From the NCBI GenBank assembly GCA_023412455.1, contig JAEYNQ010000165.1, positions 1 through 50,265 of the forward strand: 50,265 bases of DNA. Reading direction: 5' to 3'. A program made the position numbers and the translations under genes. The notes beneath the pieces were generated by a model. The model searched no databases. It was given only the letters and a program-made list of their open reading frames with translations, and was not told the origin of the DNA. This document shows positions 43,230 to 50,265 of the stretch, in pieces. Each line of letters begins with the position of its first letter. The first letter of the stretch is position 1. The stretch is from Bacillota bacterium. Lineage in GTDB: Bacteria > Bacillota > Clostridia > Lachnospirales > Cellulosilyticaceae.

Positions 43230-44317
43230 AGGGGCTAGGGAGAAATAAAGGGGTCCTTATTTGCATGTTGCTATTTATCCTTGCCCAGCTTCTAAAAATA
43301 AGTGGAATTCATTTTCTAGAGAAAAATTATGGGACTGGGCGGCTAGAGATTTATCCAGAGACGCCGATAGAAGTAAAAAAGTTTTGTTTAGAAGAAGGGT
43401 ACAAAAGTTTAATGCCTATTGGCTTAAGCAGTCAAAAGTGTGAAATGCATAAAGGGCAAAAAAGAGTAGCTGTAGTGGCTAAAGGAACCAATGCCTATTT
43501 TCCTATGCTAGAGCCCATCTCTATGCAAGATGGGGCATTCTTTGGAGAAAGGGCTGCTTCAGAGGGAAGAAATGTAGTGGTAATAAGTGACGAATTGGCC
43601 CTCCTTCTTTTTGGCTCTCCCTTTGTAACAGGAAAGAGTTGTACCATCAATGACGTTTCCTACCAAATTGTGGGGGTCTATACCAAGTACAGGCATTTGT
43701 TAGATACGTTTTTTGACCTAGGAGAAGAGGTTGTCTATTTGCCAATGACCAGTCAGATAGGTAGGCAGGCAGGAATAGAAGTTATTTTATTACCTCCCAC
43801 ATGGAAGGAAGAAGCCATTGAAGAAAAGGATTTACTAAAGCTAGGACTAGATGGGAATAGCAGTCTTATTTATCATGCAGAGGATGCTTGTGAGAGATTG
43901 CAGGCAGGAGTAGAGGCAGCAAGCTGTTTGAGTGCTCTTGTACTTATTGGCTATTGTGTTTATTATGCCTTTAAGCTTTTTGAAGAAAAGACATTGTCTT
44001 ATAAGAAGAAGCTTATTCTTTTAGGAAGCTATGGACTAATAAGTTGCGTAGCATTTGTACTAGGTGTAAAAGCTTTTTATATTCCAACAGATGTACTGCC
44101 TCCCTATAATATTTTTGACCTCTCTTATTACTGGGACTCCTTTAAAAAGCAACTCGTCTTGCATCATCAGCTTCTTAGGAGACAGCTTACTTATTTTGAG
44201 TCGCTTTATTGGATGCTGAGGCAAGGCAGTTTGTTATTAACCCTGCTTCAAGTTCTTTTAAGTTTTCCTATAAGTCATTGGTTTTTAAAGCAAGTTAATA
44301 AGGGATTGTTGCACTAA
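43226..44317 (+). CDS. MacB-core/FtsX-like membrane protein without ATPase
   Basis: A 363-aa protein. A hydrophobic helix (about 9-29) is followed by a long extracytoplasmic region with the MacB_PCD pattern: AASEGRNVVVISDELALLLF, then GSPFVTGKSCTINDVSYQIVGVY. Three further helices follow at about 233-252, 263-284 and 333-356. The one-plus-three topology and the core motif resemble MacB-type permeases, but the segment before the last helix is short and poorly conserved, so classification is not certain. It overlaps the adaptor gene (ATGA). No LolD/MacB-type ATPase gene lies nearby. A terminator hairpin covers its stop. Confidence 0.75.
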   Translation: MKGLGRNKGVLICMLLFILAQLLKISGIHFLEKNYGTGRLEIYPETPIEVKKFCLEEGYKSLMPIGLSSQKCEMHKGQKRVAVVAKGTNAYFPMLEPISMQDGAFFGERAASEGRNVVVISDELALLLFGSPFVTGKSCTINDVSYQIVGVYTKYRHLLDTFFDLGEEVVYLPMTSQIGRQAGIEVILLPPTWKEEAIEEKDLLKLGLDGNSSLIYHAEDACERLQAGVEAASCLSALVLIGYCVYYAFKLFEEKTLSYKKKLILLGSYGLISCVAFVLGVKAFYIPTDVLPPYNIFDLSYYWDSFKKQLVLHHQLLRRQLTYFESLYWMLRQGSLLLTLLQVLLSFPISHWFLKQVNKGLLH

Positions 44318-44345
44318 GTAAGTAGGGCGACAATCCCTTTAATAG
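44300..44345 (+). terminator. Terminator of the binding-protein/adaptor operon
   Basis: AAGGGATTGTTGC (44300-44312) pairs with GCGACAATCCCTTT (44327-44340), over a 14-nt loop. It contains the stop codon of the last gene. The interval 44346-44541 shows no gene. Confidence 0.8.
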
Positions 44346-44541
44346 CTTAAGAAGGCTTCTTATATTAGTTATTACTCAAGCAAGAAAGGAGGCATTCAGA
44401 AGGCCTTAAATATAAAAGGAGCATTACATTATTCCACAAAAATGTTGACCTATAGTATAGATACTTTTACTGGAAGGGGGTTAGTACGCAGATCTCGTTT
44501 CAAAATAAATAAAGAAATTATCAAAAAATAGTAATATTATC

Positions 44542-44570
44542 TTGAAATGGGTATTAAATTATGATATAGT
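44542..44570 (+). promoter_or_regulatory. Promoter of the aspartate-family cluster
   Basis: TTGAAA (44542-44547), 17-nt spacer, TATAGT (44565-44570). Good match; transcript begins near 44577, about 40 nt before the ACT gene. Confidence 0.7.
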
Positions 44571-44618
44571 TTGTATTCGATAGACAAATGTTCACCACTA
44601 ACGAACAAGGAGAATATA

Positions 44619-45062
44619 ATGAGAGAAAGACGTCAGTTCTATGTAGTTAATAAAAACGTATTACCAGAGGTTTTTTTGAAGGTGGTAGAGGCTAAAAATC
44701 TTTTGGAAAAAGACAAAACATTAACTGTACAGGAAGCAACTGAAAGAATGGGGATTAGCAGAAGTTCTTTTTATAAGTATAAGGATTCTATTTTTCCTTT
44801 TTATGATAAAGGGAAGGGAGAAGCGCTTACGATGCTGATTCATCTACAGGATGAAAGAGGACGATTGTCTGATGTCCTTAACTGTATTGCTGATGCAGGA
44901 GCCAATATCCTTACTATCAATCAAATGGTACCTATGAATGGCATTGCCATTATTAATTTGTGTTTACAAACTATTAATATGCAAATGGATGTAGAGGACC
45001 TTATTAGTCAGTTAGAAGAGTTAGAGGGTGTGCAAGAAATTAAAATTCTTGCAAGAGAATAA
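44619..45062 (+). CDS. pheB: UPF0735 ACT-domain protein (PheB-like)
   Basis: A 147-aa protein with the UPF0735 layout: an N-terminal helix-turn-helix-like region (LTVQEATERMGISRSSFYKY) and a C-terminal ACT domain (about 70-147, TMLIHLQDERGRLSDVLNCI). ACT domains bind amino acids. The exact length matches B. subtilis PheB. The ATG at 44619 has AAGGAG 7 nt upstream; a longer in-frame reading from 44571 lacks a site. It is the first gene of the cluster with homoserine dehydrogenase, which suggests regulation by an aspartate-family amino acid (inference). Confidence 0.88.
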   Translation: MRERRQFYVVNKNVLPEVFLKVVEAKNLLEKDKTLTVQEATERMGISRSSFYKYKDSIFPFYDKGKGEALTMLIHLQDERGRLSDVLNCIADAGANILTINQMVPMNGIAIINLCLQTINMQMDVEDLISQLEELEGVQEIKILARE

Positions 45063-45090
45063 ATGGAATCAAGAGTGGAGGGAGATCAAT

Positions 45091-46305
45091 ATGAAAATAG
45101 CACTACTTGGATTGGGAACAGTAGGAAGTGGCGTTGTAGAGGTTATTGCTGAAAATCAAGAAAGCATCAACAAACGTGCAGGAAGACCTATTGAAATTAA
45201 ATACATATTAGATAAAAGAGATTTTGAAGGGGACCCTATTAATAAACTTATTGTTAAAGATATGGCTATTATTTTAGAGGATGAGGAAATCGAGATTGTT
45301 GCAGAGGCTATGGGGGGCATTGAACCAGCTTATAGTTTTGCAAAAGCAGCTTTAACTAAAGGGAAGAGCTTTGTAACTTCTAATAAAGAGCTGGTAGCCA
45401 AACATGGAGCAGAACTTCTGGAGCTGGCTCGTCAAAACAAAGCCAACTTTCTTTTTGAAGCCAGTGTAGGAGGCGGTATTCCTATTATTAGACCTTTAAA
45501 TCAATCTTTAACAGCTGACGAAATTTATGAGATTACAGGAATTTTAAATGGGACCACCAACTTTATTTTAACAAAAATGAAAAATGAAGGGCGCCCTTTT
45601 GAAGAAGTCTTAGAAGAAGCTCAAGAGTTAGGCTATGCGGAAAGAAATCCAGAAGCGGATGTAGAGGGTTATGATGCCTGTCGTAAAATTGCTATTTTAG
45701 CTTCGCTTGCCTTTGGTGAACATGTTAATTTTGAAGATATTCCTACAACAGGTATTACAAAGGTTACAAAGGAAGATATGGACTATGCAGCTAAGATGGG
45801 ATGTATCATTAAACTCCTTGCCACGTGTCAAAAGCAAGAAGGAGGTATTTTTGCCCGAGTTGCTCCTAGTCTTATTCCTTTAGAGCACCCATTAGCTATG
45901 GTAAATGATGTCTTTAATGGTATTCTTGTGAAAGGGAATGTCATTGGAGATGTGATGTTCTATGGTAGAGGAGCAGGTAAACTTCCAACAGCCAGTGCCG
46001 TTGTAGCAGATATTGTAGATGCAGCTAAGCATAAGGGAATAAACATTATTTCTTTTTGGAATAAAGAGAAAGTGGAATTAAAGGATAAAGGGCAAGTAAA
46101 AGCCAGCTATTTTGTACGTGTACAAAAAGATGGTGAAGATATGAAAAAGCGTATTGAGGCTATTTTTGGAGAAGTAAAAGAAGTCAAAGGCTTAGAAAAT
46201 GAGTATGCCTTTATTACAGGTGAGCAAACAGAAGCCAGCTTTAGTGAGAACATAAATGCACTAGGAGACATCAAAGTAAAGAATAAGATTTACTTTATCA
46301 AATAA
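45091..46305 (+). CDS. hom: Homoserine dehydrogenase
   Basis: Reduces aspartate semialdehyde to homoserine with NAD(P)H. The 404-aa protein has the Rossmann motif GLGTVGSG (7-14), the substrate part with EAMGGIEPA, TSNKELV, and VGGGIPIIRPL, and the signature GILNGTTNFILTKM, with D195 and K199 in EGYDACRK. A C-terminal ACT-like part (about 330-404) suggests threonine feedback. The ATG at 45091 follows GAGGGAGATCAAT. It lies 28 nt after the ACT gene and 11 nt before the ApgM-like gene, so the three are probably one operon. Confidence 0.95.
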   Translation: MKIALLGLGTVGSGVVEVIAENQESINKRAGRPIEIKYILDKRDFEGDPINKLIVKDMAIILEDEEIEIVAEAMGGIEPAYSFAKAALTKGKSFVTSNKELVAKHGAELLELARQNKANFLFEASVGGGIPIIRPLNQSLTADEIYEITGILNGTTNFILTKMKNEGRPFEEVLEEAQELGYAERNPEADVEGYDACRKIAILASLAFGEHVNFEDIPTTGITKVTKEDMDYAAKMGCIIKLLATCQKQEGGIFARVAPSLIPLEHPLAMVNDVFNGILVKGNVIGDVMFYGRGAGKLPTASAVVADIVDAAKHKGINIISFWNKEKVELKDKGQVKASYFVRVQKDGEDMKKRIEAIFGEVKEVKGLENEYAFITGEQTEASFSENINALGDIKVKNKIYFIK

Positions 46306-46316
46306 GGGGCGATAAG

Positions 46317-47528
46317 ATGAAATATGTAGTAGTACTTATGGATGGCATGGCAGATGAACCTATTGAAGCATTAGGAGGGTTTACTCCCTTAGAGTATGCC
46401 CATACAGCCACCTTAGATGAGCTGGCGCCTTATAGTCAGATTGGAATGGTTCAAACCATACCAGAAGGTTGTGCCAAGGGGAGTGATACAGCTAATCTAT
46501 CTGTATTAGGCTATCATCCTCAAAAATATTATTTTGGTAGAAGTCCGTTGGAAGCTTTAAGTATGGGGGTTACTCTAAAGGATACTGATGTAACCTTTCG
46601 TACCAATGTAGTGACTTTGAGTGAAGAAGAGGATTACCAACATAAACGTATTTTAGACCATAGTGCCGATGAGATTACAACAGAGGAAGCTAAAGAATTA
46701 ATAGAAGCTGTCCAAAAGGAACTAGGAGACCAAGAGAAAACCTTTTATCCAGGTGTAAGTTATCGTCATCTTTTAGTATGGGATAAGGGAAGTAGAGAGG
46801 TAAAGTTGACCCCACCCCATGATATTTTAGACAGATGTATAGAAGACTATAAACCTCAAGGTGATCATTGTGAAGAGATATGGGAAATGATGAAAAAAAG
46901 TTATGAAATTCTCAATCACCATCCCATTAATGAAAAAAGAAGAGCACGGGGACTAAAACCTGCTAATAGTATTTGGATTTGGGGAGAAGGTATTAAACCT
47001 CAGCTCCCTTCCTTTAAAGACAAATATCAGGTAGAAGGTGCTGTTATTTCAGCTGTTGACCTTATTAAGGGTATAGGGATTGGAGCAGGCATGACTTCCA
47101 TTGATGTAGAGGGGACAACAGGCAATGTCCATACCAATTATGAGGGAAAAGCTGCTGCAGCCATTAAATGGCTTATAGAAGAAGACAAGGATTTTGTCTA
47201 TGTTCATCTAGAAGGTCCTGATGAATGTGGGCATCGTAATGAATTAGATAATAAAATAAAGGCCATAGAGTGGATTGATAGTCGAATTATTAAGCCCATT
47301 AAAGAAGCTCTTGAAGAAAAAGGCCTAGACTATAAATTAATGGTTCTACCAGACCATCCTACACCACTTCGCTTAAGAACTCATACAGGAGACCCTGTAC
47401 CCTACTTGATTTACAAAAGTGGTGCATCCCTTATTAATAAAGCTAATTGCTATACAGAACGTTTTGCCGAGGCAACAGATGAGCTAATAGAAGAAGGCTA
47501 TACGTTGATGGATTTATTCTTGAAATAA
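46317..47528 (+). CDS. apgM: ApgM-type phosphotransferase (phosphoglycerate mutase or proposed homoserine kinase)
   Basis: A 403-aa member of the alkaline-phosphatase-like superfamily, close to cofactor-independent phosphoglycerate mutases of the archaeal (ApgM) type. Metal and nucleophile positions are visible: D9 in LMDGMADEP, S56 in GSDTANLSVLG, EGPDECGHR, and LPDHPTP near the end. A TIGR subfamily (proposed homoserine kinase) consists of such proteins encoded next to threonine genes, which fits this location between hom and aspartate kinase. A true ThrB is also present at 48979, so either function is possible. RBS GGGGCGATAAG. Confidence 0.85.
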   Translation: MKYVVVLMDGMADEPIEALGGFTPLEYAHTATLDELAPYSQIGMVQTIPEGCAKGSDTANLSVLGYHPQKYYFGRSPLEALSMGVTLKDTDVTFRTNVVTLSEEEDYQHKRILDHSADEITTEEAKELIEAVQKELGDQEKTFYPGVSYRHLLVWDKGSREVKLTPPHDILDRCIEDYKPQGDHCEEIWEMMKKSYEILNHHPINEKRRARGLKPANSIWIWGEGIKPQLPSFKDKYQVEGAVISAVDLIKGIGIGAGMTSIDVEGTTGNVHTNYEGKAAAAIKWLIEEDKDFVYVHLEGPDECGHRNELDNKIKAIEWIDSRIIKPIKEALEEKGLDYKLMVLPDHPTPLRLRTHTGDPVPYLIYKSGASLINKANCYTERFAEATDELIEEGYTLMDLFLK

Positions 47529-47589
47529 GAACTATGTATACAATTACTCTTATTATATTTGTAATAAATAGATTGAAGGAGGAGACAAT

Positions 47590-48798
47590 GTGTTAATTGT
47601 ACAAAAATTTGGTGGCAGTTCTGTAGCTAATGCAGAAAGAGTATTCAATGTAGCCAAAAGAGTTGCTGATACTTATAAGAAAGGTAATGATGTTATTGTT
47701 GTGCTTTCTGCACAGGGAGATACAACAGATGATTTAATTGCTAAGGCAAAAGAAATTAGCAAAAATCCAGGTAAACGTGAGATGGATATGTTACTTTCTA
47801 CAGGAGAACAACAATCTGTAGCCCTTATGGCTATGGCTCTTGCAGAGCTAGGTTATCCTTGCGTTTCATTAAATGCTTATCAAGTAGGTATGATCACTAC
47901 CTCGGCTTATGGTAATGCAAGACTTAAAAAGATTAAGCCAGACCGTATTCGTCGAGAATTAGACAGAAAAAATATTGTCCTTGTAACAGGTTTTCAAGGG
48001 ATGAATCGTTTTGATGATATTACTACCCTAGGTAGAGGGGGCTCCGATACAACAGCTGTAGCTATTGCTGCTGCCCTTCATGCAGATAAATGTGAGATTT
48101 ATACAGATGTAGATGGTGTCTATACAGCTGACCCACGAGTTGTTAAAAGTGCAAGAAAGCTTAATGAAATTACTTATAATGAAATGCTAGAGTTGGCTTC
48201 TTTAGGAGCAAAAGTATTACATAATCGTTCAGTAGAATTAGCCAAGAAATACAATGTAGAAATGGTTGTAAGATCAAGTTTAACACAAGCTGAAGGAACC
48301 GTTGTTAAGGAGGTATGTAAAGTGGAAAGAATGTTAATTAGTGGTGTAGCAGGTGATGATGAAATCGCACGTGTATCTTTAATTGGAATTGAGGATACAC
48401 CTGGAAAGGCTTTTGATATTTTCTCAACTCTTGCAAAGAAAAATATAAATATTGATATTATTTTACAATCTATTGGTAGAGACAATACAAAAGATATTTC
48501 CTTTACTGTTCAAGATACTGCTCTTGAAGAAGTTAAAGCTGTTGTAGAAGAAAACAGAGAACGTTGGAATCTAAAAAAAGCAGATTATAATGAAAATTTA
48601 GCAAAAGTTTCTGTAGTAGGTGCTGGAATGGTAGCTAATGCAGGTGTAGCTTCTAAAATGTTTGAAGCAATGTATGATTCTAATATTAATATTCATATGA
48701 TTTCTACATCTGAAGTAAAAATTTCTGTTTTAATTGATAAAAAAGAAATGCATAAAGCCATGAATGCTATTCATGATAAATTTAATCTAGCAGACTAA
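47590..48798 (+). CDS. lysC: Aspartate kinase
   Basis: Phosphorylates aspartate, the first step to lysine, threonine and methionine. The 402-aa protein has KFGGSSV at 6-12, the GRGGSDTTAVA substrate stretch, and TDVDGVYTADPRVV, followed by two ACT domains (about 255-402, including GISGV... like AGDDEIARVSLIGI and VVGAGMVANAG), so amino acid feedback is expected. The start is a GTG with GGAGGAG 6 nt upstream. Spacing to the previous gene is 61 nt, with no riboswitch seen. Confidence 0.95.
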   Translation: MLIVQKFGGSSVANAERVFNVAKRVADTYKKGNDVIVVLSAQGDTTDDLIAKAKEISKNPGKREMDMLLSTGEQQSVALMAMALAELGYPCVSLNAYQVGMITTSAYGNARLKKIKPDRIRRELDRKNIVLVTGFQGMNRFDDITTLGRGGSDTTAVAIAAALHADKCEIYTDVDGVYTADPRVVKSARKLNEITYNEMLELASLGAKVLHNRSVELAKKYNVEMVVRSSLTQAEGTVVKEVCKVERMLISGVAGDDEIARVSLIGIEDTPGKAFDIFSTLAKKNINIDIILQSIGRDNTKDISFTVQDTALEEVKAVVEENRERWNLKKADYNENLAKVSVVGAGMVANAGVASKMFEAMYDSNINIHMISTSEVKISVLIDKKEMHKAMNAIHDKFNLAD

Positions 48799-48843
48799 TA
48801 AGTGTGTTAGTAGAAGGTAGTATAGTAAGCTGATAGAGGGTTT

Positions 48844-48930
48844 AAACAAAGAGGCTTCTCTCTCGATAATTCTTAAGCAAGAACCTTTGGGAGCTTAAAG
48901 AAAAGGAGAGCTAGCCTCTTTGTTTTTAAT
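48844..48930 (+). terminator. Long terminator-like hairpin between lysC and thrB
   Basis: AAACAAAGAGGCT (48844-48856) pairs perfectly with AGCCTCTTTGTTT (48913-48925), followed by T-rich sequence. Inside are a CTCTC/GAGAG pairing and a TTCTTAAGC/GCTTAAAGAA pairing. The long arms make a ~80-nt structured element, possibly more than a simple terminator. Confidence 0.7.
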
Positions 48931-48978
48931 ATAAAAGTAAAACGAGAAAAGATGAGAAGAAGGAAAGGTGACCAAAAG

Positions 48979-49887
48979 ATGATAAAAGTAAAAGTACCTG
49001 CAACAACAGCCAATATGGGACCTGGATTTGATAGTATAGGAATGGCCCTTAGCCTTTATAATATTGCTTATGCCGAAGAAATGGAAAGGGGTTTGGAAAT
49101 TATCGTTCAAGATGGGAATCCCCATATTCCCACAGATGAACGTAACCTTATTTATAAGACCATTCAGCATTTTTATAAGGTCATTGATCAGCCTGTACCG
49201 GGTATGCGTATTGTTCAGCAAGATAGCATTCCTCATACACGTGGGTTAGGAAGTAGTGCGGCTTGTATTGTAGCAGGCTTACATATTGCCAATGCCATGA
49301 GTCAAAGTTTCTTTTCAAAAGAAGAATTAGTGCAAATGGCTGCCCAATTAGAAGGTCATCCTGATAACACCACACCTGCTTTATTAGGAGGAATGACTAT
49401 TGGTGCTATGAATCATGAGGATATGAAGTATGTAAAGGTGAGAGTAGCAGAAAATATTCACTTTGCCGTAATGATCCCAGACTTTACACTATCTACAGAA
49501 TTAGCACGTAGTGTTCTTCCTAAAGAAGTCAGTTTAAAGGATGCTGTCTTTAATGCATCACGAGCAGGACTTTTAGCAGCCTCTATGATTACAGGAGATG
49601 TAGAGAACCTCAGCTTAGCCATGGAAGATCGTTTACACGAACCTTATCGTAAAGCCCTTATCCCTCATATGGAGGAAATTTTACAGACAGCTAAAGGCTA
49701 TGGAGCTAAAGGAAGCTTTCTAAGTGGAGCAGGGCCTACCTTAATAGCCGTTGTAAAAAATGTAGTAGCCTTTCGAAGGGAAATGGTAGACTATTTAGCT
49801 ACACTTGAAAACAACTGGCAAGTTCAAATGCTCCAATCAGATAATGAAGGCGCTAAAGTCTGGATCAATGAAGAACTAAGATACTAA
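48979..49887 (+). CDS. thrB: Homoserine kinase ThrB
   Basis: GHMP-family kinase that phosphorylates homoserine on the way to threonine. The 302-aa protein has PATTANMGPGFDSIG at the start (motif 1), the ATP loop HTRGLGSSAAC (motif 2, about 87-97) and GSFLSGAGPTLIA near the end (motif 3). Length is normal. The ATG at 48979 has AGGTGA about 8 nt upstream; the in-frame ATG at 48952 has no site. It is separated from lysC by a terminator-like hairpin, so it may have a separate control. A second candidate homoserine kinase (ApgM type) lies at 46317. Confidence 0.94.
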   Translation: MIKVKVPATTANMGPGFDSIGMALSLYNIAYAEEMERGLEIIVQDGNPHIPTDERNLIYKTIQHFYKVIDQPVPGMRIVQQDSIPHTRGLGSSAACIVAGLHIANAMSQSFFSKEELVQMAAQLEGHPDNTTPALLGGMTIGAMNHEDMKYVKVRVAENIHFAVMIPDFTLSTELARSVLPKEVSLKDAVFNASRAGLLAASMITGDVENLSLAMEDRLHEPYRKALIPHMEEILQTAKGYGAKGSFLSGAGPTLIAVVKNVVAFRREMVDYLATLENNWQVQMLQSDNEGAKVWINEELRY

Positions 49888-50096
49888 TAGAACCTTAGTT
49901 TTATAATAAGGAAAAGTTTATAAGAGAACTAGGAGTCAAAATATACTAGTATAAAATTCCAGCCTATCAAGGGACTATAAGTCCTGTATTGTAGCAGGTT
50001 TTGGATAGTCTTGTAGTTGTCCCACCTTAATGACAGATCAGCGTTGGAATGTAGTAGGTTGGAATAGAGAGGCTTGCTGATCAGAGGGATTTAAAG

Positions 50097-50189
50097 ATGA
50101 TTGTTCATACGCCTCAAGCAGGAACAGACACAGCAGCCAAAATGAGGGCTCTGAGAGAGAAAAATGAGACGAGGACGAACGACATATAG
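50097..50189 (+). CDS. Possible 30-aa protein
   Basis: Short frame MIVHTPQAGTDTAAKMRALR and ten more residues, with AGAGGGAT about 6-10 nt upstream of the ATG. The C-terminal half is charged (RALREKNETRTND), with no signal peptide and no recognised domain. A hairpin with T-run follows at 50203. Chance is a real possibility at this length; call it tentative. Confidence 0.2.
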   Translation: MIVHTPQAGTDTAAKMRALREKNETRTNDI

Positions 50190-50202
50190 AGGGATGAGAT
50201 AT

Positions 50203-50241
50203 ACAGGTCTAGTATCCTCCACTAGGGATGCCTGTCTTTTT
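50203..50241 (+). terminator. Hairpin with T-run at the right edge
   Basis: ACAGG (50203-50207) pairs with CCTGT (50231-50235) with further inner pairing (ATCC/GGAT), followed by CTTTTT. Plausible terminator for whatever is transcribed from 49888-50189. Confidence 0.5.
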
Positions 50242-50265
50242 GGAAGATTTTGTGATAAGATAAAG

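Larger units (their letters stand above)
49888..50265. other. No recognised gene; repeats and hairpins at the right edge
   Basis: After thrB there is no recognised gene. The stretch holds a GATCAGC/GCTGATC inverted repeat (50036-50042 and 50075-50081), two related segments TGTAGCAGGTTTTGG and TGTAGTAGGTTGG near 49993 and 50050, a 30-aa reading frame and a hairpin near the edge. Short peptide-like stretches in different frames are interrupted by stops, so a decayed gene is possible. I see nothing firmer. Confidence 0.5.

Noticed and set aside
44346..44618. T-box or lysine riboswitch before the aspartate-family cluster
   Set aside because: No T-box AGGGTGG-type sequence, no lysine aptamer features; the promoter at 44542 leaves only about 40 nt of leader.
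48174..48485. 103-codon minus-strand frame inside the aspartate kinase gene
   Set aside because: It lies wholly in the coding region of a well-supported gene, and has no ribosome-binding site or recognisable domain.
1..50265. tRNA genes, rRNA genes, CRISPR arrays and insertion sequences
   Set aside because: I looked for cloverleaf ends, rRNA cores, regularly spaced repeats and transposase motifs and found none.

Overview
The window looks like a chromosomal segment of a low-GC Gram-positive anaerobe of the class Clostridia, probably a Lachnospirales member resembling Cellulosilyticum; this is inferred from gene content and base composition, not from a marker gene. Supporting signs are strong GGAGG ribosome-binding sites, TTGACA/TATAAT promoters, lipoprotein binding proteins, a THF riboswitch before folT, and small Clostridia-type proteins (DUF4250, DUF3787, UPF0735 ACT). 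I see no rRNA, tRNA, CRISPR array, phage gene or transposase.

Layout. 1-7.8 kb: the 3' part of an FtsH protease, a small helix-turn-helix protein, an OmpR/histidine-kinase pair, a THF-riboswitch-controlled folate ECF S component (minus strand), a DUF4250 protein with an M29 aminopeptidase, a DUF3787 protein and a NUDIX hydrolase. 7.8-10.9 kb: a CoA-disulfide-reductase-like flavoprotein with a cystine-type symporter. 10.9-17.3 kb: a branched-chain amino acid ABC transporter with two tandem binding proteins, each with its own related promoter and leader hairpin. 17.3-23.9 kb: a minus-strand DeoR regulator plus an odd double ABC ATPase, divergent from a ChvE/MmsA/MmsB monosaccharide transporter whose promoter is followed by phased AAACGAAA repeats. 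23.9-28.8 kb: a C39-like protease, a CmpB-type membrane protein, a YgiQ radical SAM protein and an HD-GYP phosphodiesterase. 28.9-33.8 kb: a minus-strand nucleoside (BmpA/Nup-type) ABC transporter. 34-35.6 kb: a cell-wall amidase.

35.7-44.3 kb is the most unusual part. A two-component system is divergent from a five-gene operon: a very large binding lipoprotein, two sugar-type permeases, an HlyD-type adaptor and a MacB-core membrane protein. No ATPase is encoded there. 44.5-49.9 kb is an aspartate-family amino acid cluster: ACT regulator, homoserine dehydrogenase, ApgM-like phosphotransferase, aspartate kinase and ThrB homoserine kinase. It therefore holds two candidate homoserine kinases. 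The last ~380 bases contain no recognised gene.

A 74-bp repeat (63/74 identical) occurs twice in the same orientation, at 17281-17354 and 35641-35714. Each copy lies between a bidirectional terminator and the 3' end of a minus-strand gene.
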